Shown here: in pieces, positions 12,057-22,949 of the stretch
How the letters are laid out: every line of letters starts with the position of its first letter
How positions within the stretch are numbered: the stretch's first letter is position 1
From: Andrena cerasifolii
Lineage: Eukaryota > Arthropoda > Insecta > Hymenoptera > Andrenidae
Length of the DNA stretch: 64,000 bases
Assembly (NCBI RefSeq): GCF_050908995.1
Contig: NC_135132.1
Span: 5,513,001 to 5,577,000, forward strand
Reading direction: 5' to 3'
Made by a program: the position numbers and the translations under genes
The notes under the pieces: model-generated
Told to the model about the DNA's origin: nothing
What the model saw: only the letters and a program-made list of their open reading frames with translations
Databases searched by the model: none

Positions 12057-12860
12057 ATGAAAAGGACGTATTTTATCAACATCGAAGGACATAAAAAAAT
12101 CTCTTTAAAATTAAAACAGCCGAAGTATCTTCCCACTAAACATGCTACTCCACTTTATTTCGTACCGAAAACCCTAGTTCTGCCAACCGCTTCAGATTTT
12201 CAGTGGTATCAGTTCCCCGGAGAACTAGCCGCCGTTACTCTACTCTTCCACTCCCCCCCCTCCCTCCCTCCTCCTTCCCGTCCCACCGATTACTATCGTC
12301 TCTATTTTTCACCTTGCTGCCTCATTCCGATATACATTTCCACGGCGTCCAGGCGATGGCCGTGTTGCTCTTCGAAGTTCCCTTGCCCTGAGAAATTTTC
12401 GGCCAGAGAATCGGGACGAATAGGTGGCAGGAGGGAAGAGCGGGAGGGGGGAGGGGATAGAGAAGCTCTCGCCGAAAATATTGGGCATCGTGAAATTCCT
12501 GGCGAAGAGAGACTGACGTTCTCGGTAGAAACGACTGCACTCATTCCCATTCCGCTTCCCGATTCGGCCCCCGGTATCGCTTTAGACCTGGCTCGTCTTT
12601 TCTCTTCCATTTCTGGCTTTCGGTCAGCGTCAGATCCCGCGGGAGACCAGGTACTCGTGGTCCGCCGAAGGATGCTTTTCCCAGGACCGCCCACCCACCC
12701 AACCCACCCAACCAGCACACCCGTCCTGTGCTACCTTTTTCTCCGCCTCGATGTCCCCGGCTTCGTTCTTTCGATTCCTTCGCTCCTCTTCCTCCTCCTC
12801 CCCGGCCCGGCAACCCCTACCTGGTTTCTTGCTCCTCTTCTTCCATACTTCACAGGATAA
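12057..12860 (+). CDS. Longest ATG open frame, doubtful (267 codons)
   Basis: This is the longest open frame in the window. An ATG at 12,057 is followed by 267 codons to a stop at 12,858-12,860; the frame is open further upstream but without an ATG. I recognise no domain. The composition changes along its length: Lys/Ile-rich from AT-rich DNA at the start, then Pro/Ser and Arg/Glu/Gly tracts from C- and G-rich DNA, then a Pro/Leu-rich end over a CCCACCCAACC-type repeat. That fits a chance frame crossing compositional blocks better than a protein. Residues about 206-219 overlap the 70-bp local repeat. No splice or promoter signal supports it. I treat it as probably not a gene. Confidence 0.1.
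   Translation: MKRTYFINIEGHKKISLKLKQPKYLPTKHATPLYFVPKTLVLPTASDFQWYQFPGELAAVTLLFHSPPSLPPPSRPTDYYRLYFSPCCLIPIYISTASRRWPCCSSKFPCPEKFSARESGRIGGRREEREGGGDREALAENIGHREIPGEERLTFSVETTALIPIPLPDSAPGIALDLARLFSSISGFRSASDPAGDQVLVVRRRMLFPGPPTHPTHPTSTPVLCYLFLRLDVPGFVLSIPSLLFLLLPGPATPTWFLAPLLPYFTG
12597..12663 (+). repeat. Local repeat pair, member 2
   Basis: Partner of 10,988-11,060 in the same orientation, 1.6 kb downstream. The two copies share the block ending TCCCGCGGGA almost exactly, then differ for about 10 bp before TACTCGTGGTCC. Neither copy has terminal inverted repeats or an evident target duplication. Confidence 0.75.
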
Positions 12861-13119
12861 CGCGGGGACGACGATGGCATCCACGGGTCCAAGACCCGTT
12901 CGTTCGAGTTCGTCGAAATCCTTAAGGACGTCGTTGACCTCCTTTCCCCGACGCTTCTGCAGCTCTCCCGTCTTCGGGCTACAACCTTCCTACAAGCCCC
13001 CCTCCGCAACCCCACCGACACTTACCCCGGGGCTGCTCCTCTTAACCGGACTGTGCAGATTCAATCTCGGGTATGGTGGATCCTGTCGTCCTGGCTGCCG
13101 CGCGAGAGAAATGCTTGCG

Positions 13120-13532
13120 GGGGAGGGCTTCGTTTTTGAGATGGTCGAAACCTGTCAGGCTGGGGATCTCTGGGTATCGGTGTTGAGATGGTGGAAATGT
13201 TGGATCGGGGGTCCCTGGGCTCCGTTTTTAAGCTAGTCGATACGTTGTGCTTGGGGGGATCCTCAGCTTCGTTTTTTATATGGTCAAAATGTTAAGCTGA
13301 GAATCTTTGGACCTTTTTTTTTGCTATTTGTGGCTCTAGGTTAGGAGATCTTCGGGCTTCACTCTGGCGCTGCCGGAAATGTTGGGTTGACGGGTATGTG
13401 GGCTTTGTTTTTGAGCTAACGAAACGTTGGGTTGAGGAGTTCCTGAGATTCCTTCTTGAGCTAGTGGATGCGTTACACTGGAAGGTCTCTGAGTTTCGTT
13501 TTTGCGCTGATCGAAATGTTGAATTGGGCCTC
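13120..13532 (+). repeat. Diverged tandem array, unit about 46 bp, about 8-9 copies
   Basis: A word like GGGCTTCGTTTTTGAGCTAG, then TCGAAATGTTGGGTTG and GGGATCTCTG, recurs at about 13,122, 13,168, 13,213, 13,264, 13,352, 13,399, 13,447 and 13,492. Units differ from each other at many positions, so the array is old. The period is not a multiple of three, and the frames through it are Ser/Arg/Thr low complexity, so it is not coding. Confidence 0.7.
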
Positions 13533-13534
13533 AT

Positions 13535-14690
13535 CTATATATGGGTAAAGGAAATATATATGGAATAATGTGGTTGACTGGAGTGTTTAATCTCTAGGGA
13601 TTGATGCAACATTCTGTGTAACTCAAGCTCTAGCTCCAGTACCATTTACCACAGCACTTGAGCATGTTTCACGTACCCAACTATCTTTTCTCCGCCTATA
13701 ATACCCCTCTGATAGTAACCCACGATTTCTGGAATATGGAGTGATGTTGGAATCGTGGTAGAAATTGCAGGGACGCTAAATTGGTCCAGATTCCCCATAA
13801 CACTTATTAGGATGAGGTGAACAAGCATATTCTTTAAATACTTCATAAGTTCAAACTCCCTTTTCACCACCTTTAATGTCGACTGACCTTGTACAATCGG
13901 TCGTTGCAATCGTCTAAACATCCGCTTTCTATTAGCTATAGAAAAGTATAGCATGACATTTAAAAAACTAGAAGTGACCTTGAAATCTCTGAAAACCATT
14001 CACCCACAAAAATAATTATTACCACCATGTTATGGCCCTCTCGGTACCATACGTCTTTTGTACATAAAGTTTTTTCATATTTGTAAAAATAGCGTGACTA
14101 TTACAGGCAAACAAAGTTATTGTCCCATCCCGTATAACTGGACTTTAGGAGACCATTTGACTTATAATCGCTTGTTTCATATGAATTAGATGAATCAGTT
14201 GTGCCTAGTGTGTAACAATTTCGCGATACCAAAAAGGGAGGGTGGTGATTGGTACCTGGGGAGAGAAATTGGTTACGATTATCTTATCGAATACTAGGAT
14301 CGTGGCACGCATTTATCTTCCGCAACCACTCCGTCATCTAGGGCGTTATCGGGGACGGGTAATTTAACTAAACAAGCCGATTCCGCAGTAAACGCCCTAA
14401 ACCGGGATTCGATTGGATATCAATAAATTCGCCTAATGAATAAGTTCCATAAGTCATCCCGCCGCGATGCACGCTGAAATCATTCGTTATGCCGCTTCCG
14501 TGTGGATGCGCGTCGACACACCTGAGTTGAGTAAACATCGATGATCATCAGCTATGCGGGAAATGACACGTGACGAGAATGATTTCGTTAAGGGAAGATA
14601 TTTATAGGCGAATCTGAGAGACTTGATTGTCCATACTATCAAGGATGGTTATGTGGACTGAATCCTTTAGCGATTTTATTGCAGTTGAGT
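13535..14690. other. Non-coding stretch, no gene recognised
   Basis: AT-rich to 14,200. A more mixed block follows at 14,280-14,600 with several palindromic words (ATCGATGATCATC near 14,540, CACGTG near 14,570) and ATTA sites. That is compatible with a regulatory island, but nothing proves it. The minus-strand frame at 13,646-13,999 has no recognisable domain. Confidence 0.45.
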
Positions 14691-15100
14691 TATTTGTTGC
14701 CCTGACTCCTCCTCAGTTACCCTGAAAGCGTTTTCAACTGTTATGAATCTTTGTAAATTGCTTCAAGTTCCTTTGAGTGATTCTATATCCTTGTGAAATG
14801 TTCTTCTGAATTGTGTTGAGTGCTCTGAAGTTCTTCTTAGTCTTTCTACGATATTCTGAGTCCTCTTGAGTCACCTTAAAATCTCCTGAGTTGTTTCAAA
14901 TCTCCCTTAATTACCTCGAGGCTTCCTGAGCTCTTGTAAGCCCTGCTGTGTCACCTTCGGATCTCTTGAACCTGTGCTGAGTAGTACTAAATTGCCTTCA
15001 GATCTTCTGAATAGTGCTGAGTGTTCCTAAATTACCTTCACTTATCCTAAGTTGTCCTAGGTCCACTTGAGTTGCCCTGAGTCTTGAGACACTTTCTCAG
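14690..15100 (+). repeat. Strongly diverged short-period tandem array
   Basis: Words such as CCTGAGTTG, CCTTAAATCT, CTTCTGAAT and ACCTTCAGATCT recur every 15-20 bp or so, with a looser higher-order rhythm near 45 bp. Individual units are too diverged to fix boundaries. The C/T-versus-G/A strand bias runs through the whole block, as in an old minisatellite. Confidence 0.55.
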
Positions 15101-15109
15101 CCGCCTTGG

Positions 15110-16735
15110 CTCCCTCGAACCCTTCATCAAAAGAAATAGAAACGTATCTTTTGTTCTAAAAGTTAAGATTCCATTAAGTCCACAGTGGATCATCACGACT
15201 TAATCTCCCCCGCTTTGACCAAACGTGTCAATTAGAATGTTCCCCACGAAGTCCCCAAAAATGTCGCGGAAGGCAAATCTACTTTTCATATCCGTGCTCG
15301 AAACCCCACCTCTAATTAAAATGCGCGTTATGAAATCCCCACGAATCCTCCCGCCCAAGGGTGTGTTCGTTACACCGAGCGAACCCCAAAAAAGGCTAGG
15401 CGCGCGCGCGCGCGCAACGGGATCCTCATCGCCGGATTCAAAACACGCCCGTGCTTCATTTCTCCGTCGAAACTTTATTAACACCAGCCAGGCTCCCTTT
15501 CTGCGCAGTCCCGTACGCAATTTCGTAAATCCTTATCGCTAAACCCCGGGGCTCGATCCCTTTGAATCACCGTATGAGATACACCCTGCTGGTCCTCGAA
15601 TATCAGCTTGACGAGAGAGGAGTAGTAAAATGTCCATTGTTTCACCTAACGACTGTCTCTTTCCGCAAACAAGATTATCTACCAGACCCAAACCTATGAC
15701 AAGTACCTAGTATACCACATTCGGCTATTTTATCCCTGACCAAGGTAGATCCTAAGGACTTAGTGGTGTCATGGTAGAACACACGTGGGTTAATTATTTA
15801 GCACACTCTTGAGCAACATTGACTAGCACTGTCTGCCCCAGTTGCCCAAAAGTCATTAACCCTATTTCTACCCGTGTTGAAGAAGAAATTCCCAACGTCT
15901 AACAATCTACAAAAACACGGTTACCTACAGGAGCCCCGGCATTCAAGAGGCTAGGGTTCCCAGGCTCCCCATAAAATATCCCTAATACTTCTTAAAACAC
16001 ATCTCACGAGCCACCCCTTCCCCGTGGCTTCCCCGCCGGGAGGAGGAATCCCATGGAAAGAAGAAGAAACACCGGAGGAATCCCAATAACTTTTTGCGGG
16101 TAGCGGCGGTGCAAATGTAGCGTCGCTGCAGAATGCAGCACGAAGGAAACGAAGACGAATAAACGTGGCGTCGCATCCACTCGACTTTCCCCAGGACAAG
16201 GGAGCGGAAGGAGGGCACCATTTTGTCTTGGTTTCGCTCAGACGTGGCTGCTCCCTCCGCCCCACTCCCGCTCGTCAACGACGTCACTCCAATTTGTCAG
16301 CGTCCGTGGATGTAGCCCCCGTGCCCGTCCCCGCTCCGCGCCGGGCTGATCCTGCCCCGCTGACGAAATTGTGACAATAGTTCCCCCCAGTTTTTCCGTG
16401 GGACGTAATGAACCGCATTTTCGCGGCGACACGGTGTCACGGCGCCCCGACGAGGCAGAAAGAACCACCCCAAGAAAGAAAATGGTCAGGGGCTTTGTCA
16501 GGTGATGGCAGCACCGCGGGGCGACAAGAATTCCCAGCACCCCACTTTTCACGGCGGCCAGGAATTTCGTGAACGTCTAATGGCGGGTAGTGGCGACGTT
16601 CCAGACTGATAATTCGTTTAATTACTCCGCCGAAGAAATTCCGGCCGTTAAGGGGAACGATTGTGTGTGCCGCGGATTCGGTGTAACGACAGCGCGGATG
16701 GCTTCGCTGTGGGAACGATTGGTGATACATCAGGG
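15110..16735. other. Non-coding stretch, CpG-rich, no gene recognised
   Basis: A (CG)n microsatellite occupies about 15,400-15,415. CpG-rich DNA continues at 16,000-16,690. Overlapping frames of 100-138 codons occur on both strands at once, which is what GC-rich non-coding DNA gives; none shows a domain. Confidence 0.5.
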
Positions 16736-16990
16736 CAGTGGTTCTCAACTTGCATTTCTGCGGCTTCAGAATTTTTTGTACGCCATTGCGACTACTGTAA
16801 GAGGAATACACGAATGCAAAGTAGGTGGTATGGTGAAGCGTCAGGGCCGGCATGAACGTTTGCGGGGCCCGGTTTCATAATTTTGTGGGGCCCCCCAAAA
16901 AACGCTTTTAGATGTACTTCTAAATTTTATAATAATAAATATCTATGCATAGGGCCCCGCAACACCGCAAAATTTACGATGAGGTTTTCG
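16736..16990 (+). mobile_element. hAT-like end fragments
   Basis: At 16,736 the sequence CAGTGGTTCTCAACT matches a terminal repeat common to hAT elements of many animals. At 16,842 a second hAT-like start, CAGGGCCGGCA, is followed by GGGGCCC-rich DNA, with an inverted GGGGCCC/AGGGCCCC pair at about 16,862 and 16,952. I find no right ends or 8-bp target duplications for either. They are therefore called truncated fragments, possibly one inserted next to the other. Confidence 0.4.
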
Positions 16991-19255
16991 TGAACCGAAA
17001 ATAATATTGTCGAACGAGCGTGATAAATTTTTCTCAACAAATATGTGACTGACCCTATATCTTGATGATTAGTTACAATTGATATCAAAACAAGCAACTT
17101 ACCTTGTATAAAATTCCATTTTAATGCCTTCACCAGTTTTTGCACTGAAATGTTTGAAGATTGGTTTTTAAATTAAGATTGAAGTTCACGGGGCAATTAT
17201 GAAACTTTGAAAAGGGAAATTTTCCTAAATCACGATCGTGAAATAGCGGGAAAAATGCTGGAAGGCAGAGCCGTGGGTACGGACTGGACTCTTGCTAAAC
17301 TTTTTTGCCCTTTTTAAATTTTGGACCGTGGATTGTGTCCACAAAAATTTCTCTTTTCAAATTCAGGCAAACCTTCGCGTATAATAGAATGAATTTTGGA
17401 GAGAAAAGTTCCCCTAGATTGCTTTCAGTTTTAATTAAAATTTCCTTGTTACAGAGCATGTTCAGTTTTAGAATACTGGCGAAACGGAAATGAAATGTAA
17501 AGTGTCAAGTAGACAGCCTCACAAAGATTAAAAATTTCATTCCGCGACGGTTGGATTGCTACATTTCCACTTTTAACTGCGGTCGAGTGAGCAGTGACAT
17601 TAACGAACACTGTAATAGTTTTTAAAAAATAGTGCATCAGTGACGGAGCTTCAAAGGGGAAATTCCTAACTAGATTACCACTCTTTTCAAAATGATACAC
17701 ATATTTGTTTCGCAGCAAGCGTTTGGATACGTCCCTTTTGATTGCAATGGCCTTTTTTTTTATCAAAAAACAATGTCAGACAAAAAGTCCGAGCAAACAT
17801 TGGAGCCCGTGTTTACATTGACGTCACGTGTACAGAATTTATTGGATCCACCCCGAGTTTTCCTTTTCATTTATCGCAATGAAAGGATTCAGCGGCCCTG
17901 AAAATATTTCGAAAACGACCCCGTAATTATCGGAAGAAAAATGAGCCGATGATAATTTCCACGGTGAAACGCAGCTTTTTGCGGTTCCACGATTGTTGCC
18001 TCGCATTTCGTGTTCAGTCGGTTTCTCGGTTTCAGACACAAATCAGGATTAATGACCTTTATTCCCGAAATACGGTTAAAGCGCGCCGGATTCCGTAGTT
18101 TCGGGTACACCTGACTTGACGTCTCGTTCGGTGATGTTAATTAATGCTTTCCAACATGGCGGTCTCTTTATCGGCATTGCTATCCTAACTATTTCCATGT
18201 TAAATGGCAGGAAAATACACGTTCAGCCTCTATGGAACCCATTCACCGACGTACCTCCTCGCACTTCCGCGCGCGCCTGGAAACAACGGAATTCCGTCTG
18301 TCGAGAATTGTGGCATCAATAACAGAGGAATTAACTAATTAATTGAAAAGTTAACCTTAATATGGGTGGTAACGACTCCTGAGCATGTTGAATAGTTTTG
18401 TCTAAATAGTTAAAAAAGAAAAAATTTACTCCATCCCCGGACCACTGTGCCGGGGTTATGTTTCCGTCTCTTTCTAGGAAAAACAGAGTAGCGCGTTGAA
18501 ATAATTCCTGGGTACTCGTACCATCACTACTGCCTCGTACAGCAGCAGTTATTAACACCATCACCAATCAAAAACGTAAGCTTTATGGACTCAATCAGTC
18601 AGAGAGTGCCCAATTACGAAAAAACTCACAGGGTTAATTCATTTGTATCAGCTTTAAAAAAAAAACCTTAGTTCCTAGCCAGAAAGAGTGTCTACGTGCT
18701 GAAATAGCCAGGGATTAAGGAGAATAAACGATTCCAAGTTAGCGTTCCTGATCCAACGCTGTTTGATCAACAGTGGAGGCTCCTCCATGAATCATCGAGG
18801 GACTGTTGATCGTTCTACGTTCGCAGGCATTGTTCCAAAGTCACTTGAAATCCTGTTCCAGCCTGTGCTCGAGATAACGTTAATTAACCTGGCCAGGAAA
18901 AGTGTCTTAATTACGACGTCGTTGTCGCGCTCTGTTCATAGGGTTGCCAATAGATCCGATGATGCATGACCGTAGGACGTGGTGCGGGCGTACACCCGCG
19001 CGGACGTGAACGTAGCTTCACGTTGACGCGTAGGTGGTTGCCTCTAGAACGATGGCGTGGTTCGCTGGCAACATAAATATCTCGCTAATTCTCTGCCGTG
19101 AAATAAATCCTGCTGGTAACATGGGAACGTTGGCCCATATTTGTGCTACCGCGCGCACCCTCCTGGTGATGTCTCGACGACTTCGCGCGGCCATTTGTCG
19201 CGCGAATGCAGCGTGCGTAGGCTCTACGTGCTGGGGTGGCTAAAAGAAAGCCTTT
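16991..19255. other. Non-coding stretch, no gene recognised
   Basis: AT-rich to about 17,800, then mixed composition. Only short frames without domains. GACGTCACGTG lies near 17,821. A CpG-rich block at 18,960-19,240 gives a small frame of no recognisable family. No paired transposon ends seen. Confidence 0.45.
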
Positions 19256-19259
19256 TTGC

Positions 19260-19580
19260 GCTTTTGTATAGGTATTCCAGTAATTTTAATACCGCACTTA
19301 AGCTATCCACTTGGAATCGGATCTATCGTGGGTTATGTAATGGGAAAATATGGAAATATAAATAGGGATGTGTTTTTCTCACAAAGGTTTAGGTTTAGGT
19401 TTATTATTTTCTGCGCTACATGTTACAAGATGGTGCTTCAAGTTATCATTTATTCTGCCGAATGAACTCTCGTCTCTCTTTTCTCATAAAATTACGATCC
19501 TTTTGGCATGGCTTGTCTTTTGAAGTTTCTTGTGGTTGTTAGTGTAGGTATTCATTAAGCATTAGAAAGGAGGTTAGGTC
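19260..19580 (+). repeat. Tandem segmental duplication, copy 1
   Basis: Matches 19,610-19,985 in order: TTTTGTATA, then AGTAATTTTAATACC, TTGGAATyCGATCTAT, GGGTTAT, AATATAAAyAGGGATGTG, ATAAAATTACrATC, TTTTGAAGTTTCTT and GTAGGTATTCATTA. Copy 1 has about 100 bp (roughly 19,380-19,480) with three TTTAGG units that copy 2 lacks, and it lacks the MITE found in copy 2. The copies are diverged enough that the duplication is not recent. Confidence 0.85.
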
Positions 19581-19609
19581 TGGTTTAAGTAAAAATTAAG
19601 CTTAAATTT

Positions 19610-19985
19610 CGTATTTTTGTATAACAGATGTTCAAGTAATTTTAATACCACACGTGAAGCCTCTTGGAATTCGATCTATTTTGGGTTATACATGAGGCAG
19701 TGAGAGGAACAACGAACTAACCCACATTGAAATTTTGTTTTCCTACTATATATGATTAGTAGAGCCTATTGGAATATATTATTACTACTAATCCAATTTC
19801 GAAAGAAATGTGGGTTAGTCCGTTGTTGCTCTCACTGCCTCACATATGAATCTTCATCCTGTGCAATATAAACAGGGATGTGATTTTCTTCCATAAAATT
19901 ACAATCATTTTGGGATAGCTTGACTTTTGAAGTTTCTTTTGATTGTTACTGTAGGTATTCATTATGCCATAGAAATAGGTTATGT
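19610..19985 (+). repeat. Tandem segmental duplication, copy 2
   Basis: Second copy of the 19,260-19,580 segment. The colinear blocks are interrupted between GGGTTAT and AATATAAACAGGG by the 148-bp MITE at 19,694-19,841. Copy 1 therefore serves as an internal record of the unoccupied site and dates the insertion after the duplication, or at least places it in one copy only. Confidence 0.85.
19694..19841. mobile_element. 148-bp MITE with 35-bp inverted ends and ACAT target duplication
   Basis: The ends are GAGGCAGTGAGAGgAACAAC... at 19,694-19,728 and its reverse complement at 19,807-19,841, 35 bp with two differences. Perfect ACAT repeats flank it at 19,690-19,693 and 19,842-19,845. The interior is AT-rich with no coding capacity. 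A 4-bp target duplication argues against hAT (8 bp), piggyBac (TTAA) and mariner (TA). I do not assign a superfamily. Confidence 0.88.
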
Positions 19986-20059
19986 TCATATGTATTAATT
20001 GGTTATAGGAATAACTATGTATATTTTTTTTATTTAATGTACCTTTTAAGGCGGGAATG

Positions 20060-20356
20060 CAGGGTTGCCACATCTTCGGCATTCAGCTGGGGTCTCAGCT
20101 TTTGAACCGTTGTCTCAGGCACAATAAAAATCTCCGGCAGAATAGAGAGACCCTAAATTCTAATTAATATTCATAATACTTTTATTATTATTATTATTAC
20201 TCCTTTATAAGAAGTCGTTATTATAATGATTTGTAGATGCCTGTTTTTTTATTGGCCCTGTTTCTCTCTCACTTTCCCCACCCCACGCCTCCCCACTCCA
20301 ATTCTCCACGCAATTGAAATCCCCGACAAAGGATCAGACTTGATCTGGCAACCCTG
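20060..20356. mobile_element. Non-autonomous hAT-like element, about 297 bp
   Basis: Begins CAGGGTTGCCACATC and ends with the reverse complement of CAGGGTTGCCAGATCA. The first 11 bp of the inverted ends are perfect. This terminus is typical of hAT MITEs and close to that of the element at 2,492. The flanks (CGGGAATG and TCGGGATG) are only a weak 8-bp match, so the target duplication is uncertain. The interior has a TTA/ATT microsatellite near 20,180 and no transposase. Confidence 0.65.
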
Positions 20357-22509
20357 TCGGGATGGCACCTTCGTGTCGAGTATAATGTTCATGATACTAT
20401 TGCCAAAAGTTCTGGTTTACTGTTTTGTCTGAGAAACATGATAGCTTCAATTCAATTTCAAATGTTCCAGAGATCGTCGATTTTTAAAGGCAATCTTAAT
20501 TTTTTGTGAGGTTATGTGACCCGCAGATCATAAAAAATGGCAGTTTGAATAATTACAAAGGTGATCTAATTCAAACTTTTAATTACAAAGCTTACTACAT
20601 GTTACGTCAAGTTTCTACGTTTGCAAAGAAATTTCAACACGCAAAAGCCACATTGATTTTTCCACCTGCCGTGAAACAATAAAAACAGATATGATCACAT
20701 ATGATCATATTCGACTAAAAATTTTGTAATAACTTTCAGACGACCCGATGCACCGAATTCTCCTTAAAATCTGCACATTTAAATTCCAACCCGCATCGCA
20801 AGGATTTAAACATCCCAGCTCTTAAAGCTTAACTCTACCGCTCCTCCATTGGTCCGAAGAATATTTCGCCATTTCGCCCCTTAAATTCGCCGGCGCGAAA
20901 GAAGCGAAAAGCTCGCAGCTACGAATATTAAATCCCTGATCATAACGTCACCGTCACTTTTCCGCGTGTTTCTAAACAGAATGGAGGAAAAAAGAGCAGC
21001 GGCACGTAATTCCTAGAGAGGGGCACACGCCGCGTCAGCCCGAATTTCGCCCCCGCGCAAATCCATTCTTCGGGCGGAATTTCGAACGCAGGCCGCGCAC
21101 GTGTCGCGGCACAATTCTTGCGAAATGACATTTCGGAATGAATGCTTGTAAACGAGTGCAACGCCAGGCCCGTAATTCGTGCGTGGGATAAAATTTCTCC
21201 CCGCTTGTCGCTCGGTTTTGTTAATACGAGTTCCGCCCCCTGCCACCCCCTTTCGCGCGCGCGCGCGCACTTTTGTGTCAGCTATCGATAGCACCGCGAT
21301 TCTTTGTCGACGCACGGCACGGAGTACTCTTATTATTATTATCCCCTTCCCCGATTGTACTTTTCTATAGTCGAATATTTTTACATTACTTTGCCTTTCA
21401 ATTCTCATTCTTATTTTTTTTTTAAATTTTTCCTTTCTTCATTTTTAGCAATTTAGAATTTGCATATACTAGTACTGAATTTCTTCGGAAATTACTGGTG
21501 GTTCCATGGATATTCTTTGACTCTGTTTTTACTTTTTCGCCTGAAAATTTGGGATTCGTATTTTTCACTAAATTCCTTCGAAATCGCTGGCGACTCTGTG
21601 TTGGAATGTGTATATGTGACAGAAAAATGCAGAGATTTTTGCACCCCTTTTTTTCTAAATTCGGAGTTTACTTTTTCGAAGGAACTCCTTCGATGTAACT
21701 AGTAGTTTCGTGTAGTCCCGGTTGACTGGATGTACGCGGCGGAGGGGTGAGCTGGTTTCGCGTGAAAAAGTAAAGTTTACGATGCAACAGAGTGTCACGT
21801 GCACACGCGAGCACGGAATGATGGAGGGAAACACGCACGCGAGGCGACAGACGGAGAAATAGGGCCGAGTATCGGAGGAAAATGAAATTGTCGGCAGTTA
21901 TCGGAGCGAGCTAGCGGCTATAATAATCGATCTCCGTGCAGCCAGCTCTCGTAGAATCGAATTCGAGCCGCCGGCTCGTACGTTCCGCTTGAGAGAGGCA
22001 AGAACAATGACAGGAGGTATTGTGCCGGCTCTACTGGTGTCCATATTGTTGCAACTATTTTTCTGAGGGGAAAATTCTTTCGGTAGTCGCGATCGATTCG
22101 CTGAAAGAGAACTCTGAAGGCTTTTAGGACTTGGCCTGCCAGGAAAATGAAGCTATTGTGCTCGGTTTTGTTCGGTTTGGTATTTATGGTATTTTCAGTA
22201 CGTCCAGGGAGTTGTTACTAGGGGAAAAGTGGCGTACAAAATGATTACACCGAAGAATTACACTTGGGGTGTCAAGTGACTGACTACTGGGATAATAAAT
22301 CCCTGCCACAATGTCAAACTGTATACTTATACCTTATCATGTATGTACAATTGTTTCAGAATTAACAAAATATGGCTTGATTCTCGTGAAGATTGTAGTA
22401 CTACTTAGGTATTGTATTTGAAATAAGTACTGAATAGTCAATTTCATTAAAGATGTCATCAGGTGGTAGCCTAGTTGTAGATATACCAAGAAATATAGTT
22501 TGTATTATA
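20357..22509. other. Non-coding stretch, no gene recognised
   Basis: CpG-rich at 20,870-21,300, including a (CG)n run at about 21,254-21,268, and again at 21,720-22,000, where the sequence is rich in CGCG, GATAA and TAATAAT words. A CTATCGATAG palindrome lies near 21,283. No frame shows a domain. Confidence 0.45.
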
Positions 22510-22949
22510 CTGACAATGGAGGATCCCGAACTCGAAAATTCAAAAAATTCTGAAACTTTGTGAATTTGTAGGGAATTTCCTCCTGAGTATAACGCAATTT
22601 TTGTTTGCCGCCCAAATTCACTCTAAGGGGGTGTAATTGACCTCTGAAAATCCGGTTATTTTCAGATTTTGTGTTGTAACTCGTGAACTGTAAAATAAGT
22701 TTTTTACCAAATGATAGATCTAATTAAAAGAAGTAACTTTTGTCTTGAAACTTTTTTTCTATTTCTTACAGTTCGCGAGTTATAACGCAAAATCGAAAAA
22801 TAGTCGAATTTTCAGGGGTTAATTTCACACCCTTCCAGTGAATTTGGGCAGCAAACAAAAATTGCGTTGTAATCAGGAGAAAATCCCCTGCATATTCACC
22901 AAGTTTCAGAATTTTTTGAATTTTAGGGTTCGGGATCTTCCCTTGTGAG
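22510..22949. mobile_element. Foldback element, two 185-nt arms
   Basis: Left arm 22,510-22,694 and right arm 22,765-22,949 are inverted copies with only scattered differences by eye. Both arms carry CCCGAAC, AATTCAAAAAATTCTGAAAC, AACGCAATTTTTGTTTGC, CCAAATTCACT and AACTCGyGAACTGTAA. The spacer is about 70 nt. The outer ends are CTGACAATGGA and CTCACAAGGGA. I cannot fix a target duplication. There is no coding capacity. A transcript through it would fold into a long double-stranded hairpin. Confidence 0.88.

Noticed and set aside
12057..12860. Longest open frame, considered as a gene
   Set aside because: It crosses blocks of very different composition, has no domain, and its Pro- and Arg-rich parts follow C- and G-rich tracts. 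Kept only as a low-confidence entry.
19385..19405. Three TTTAGG units as telomere-like sequence
   Set aside because: Too few units, and the common insect telomere unit is TTAGG; more likely ordinary short repetition.
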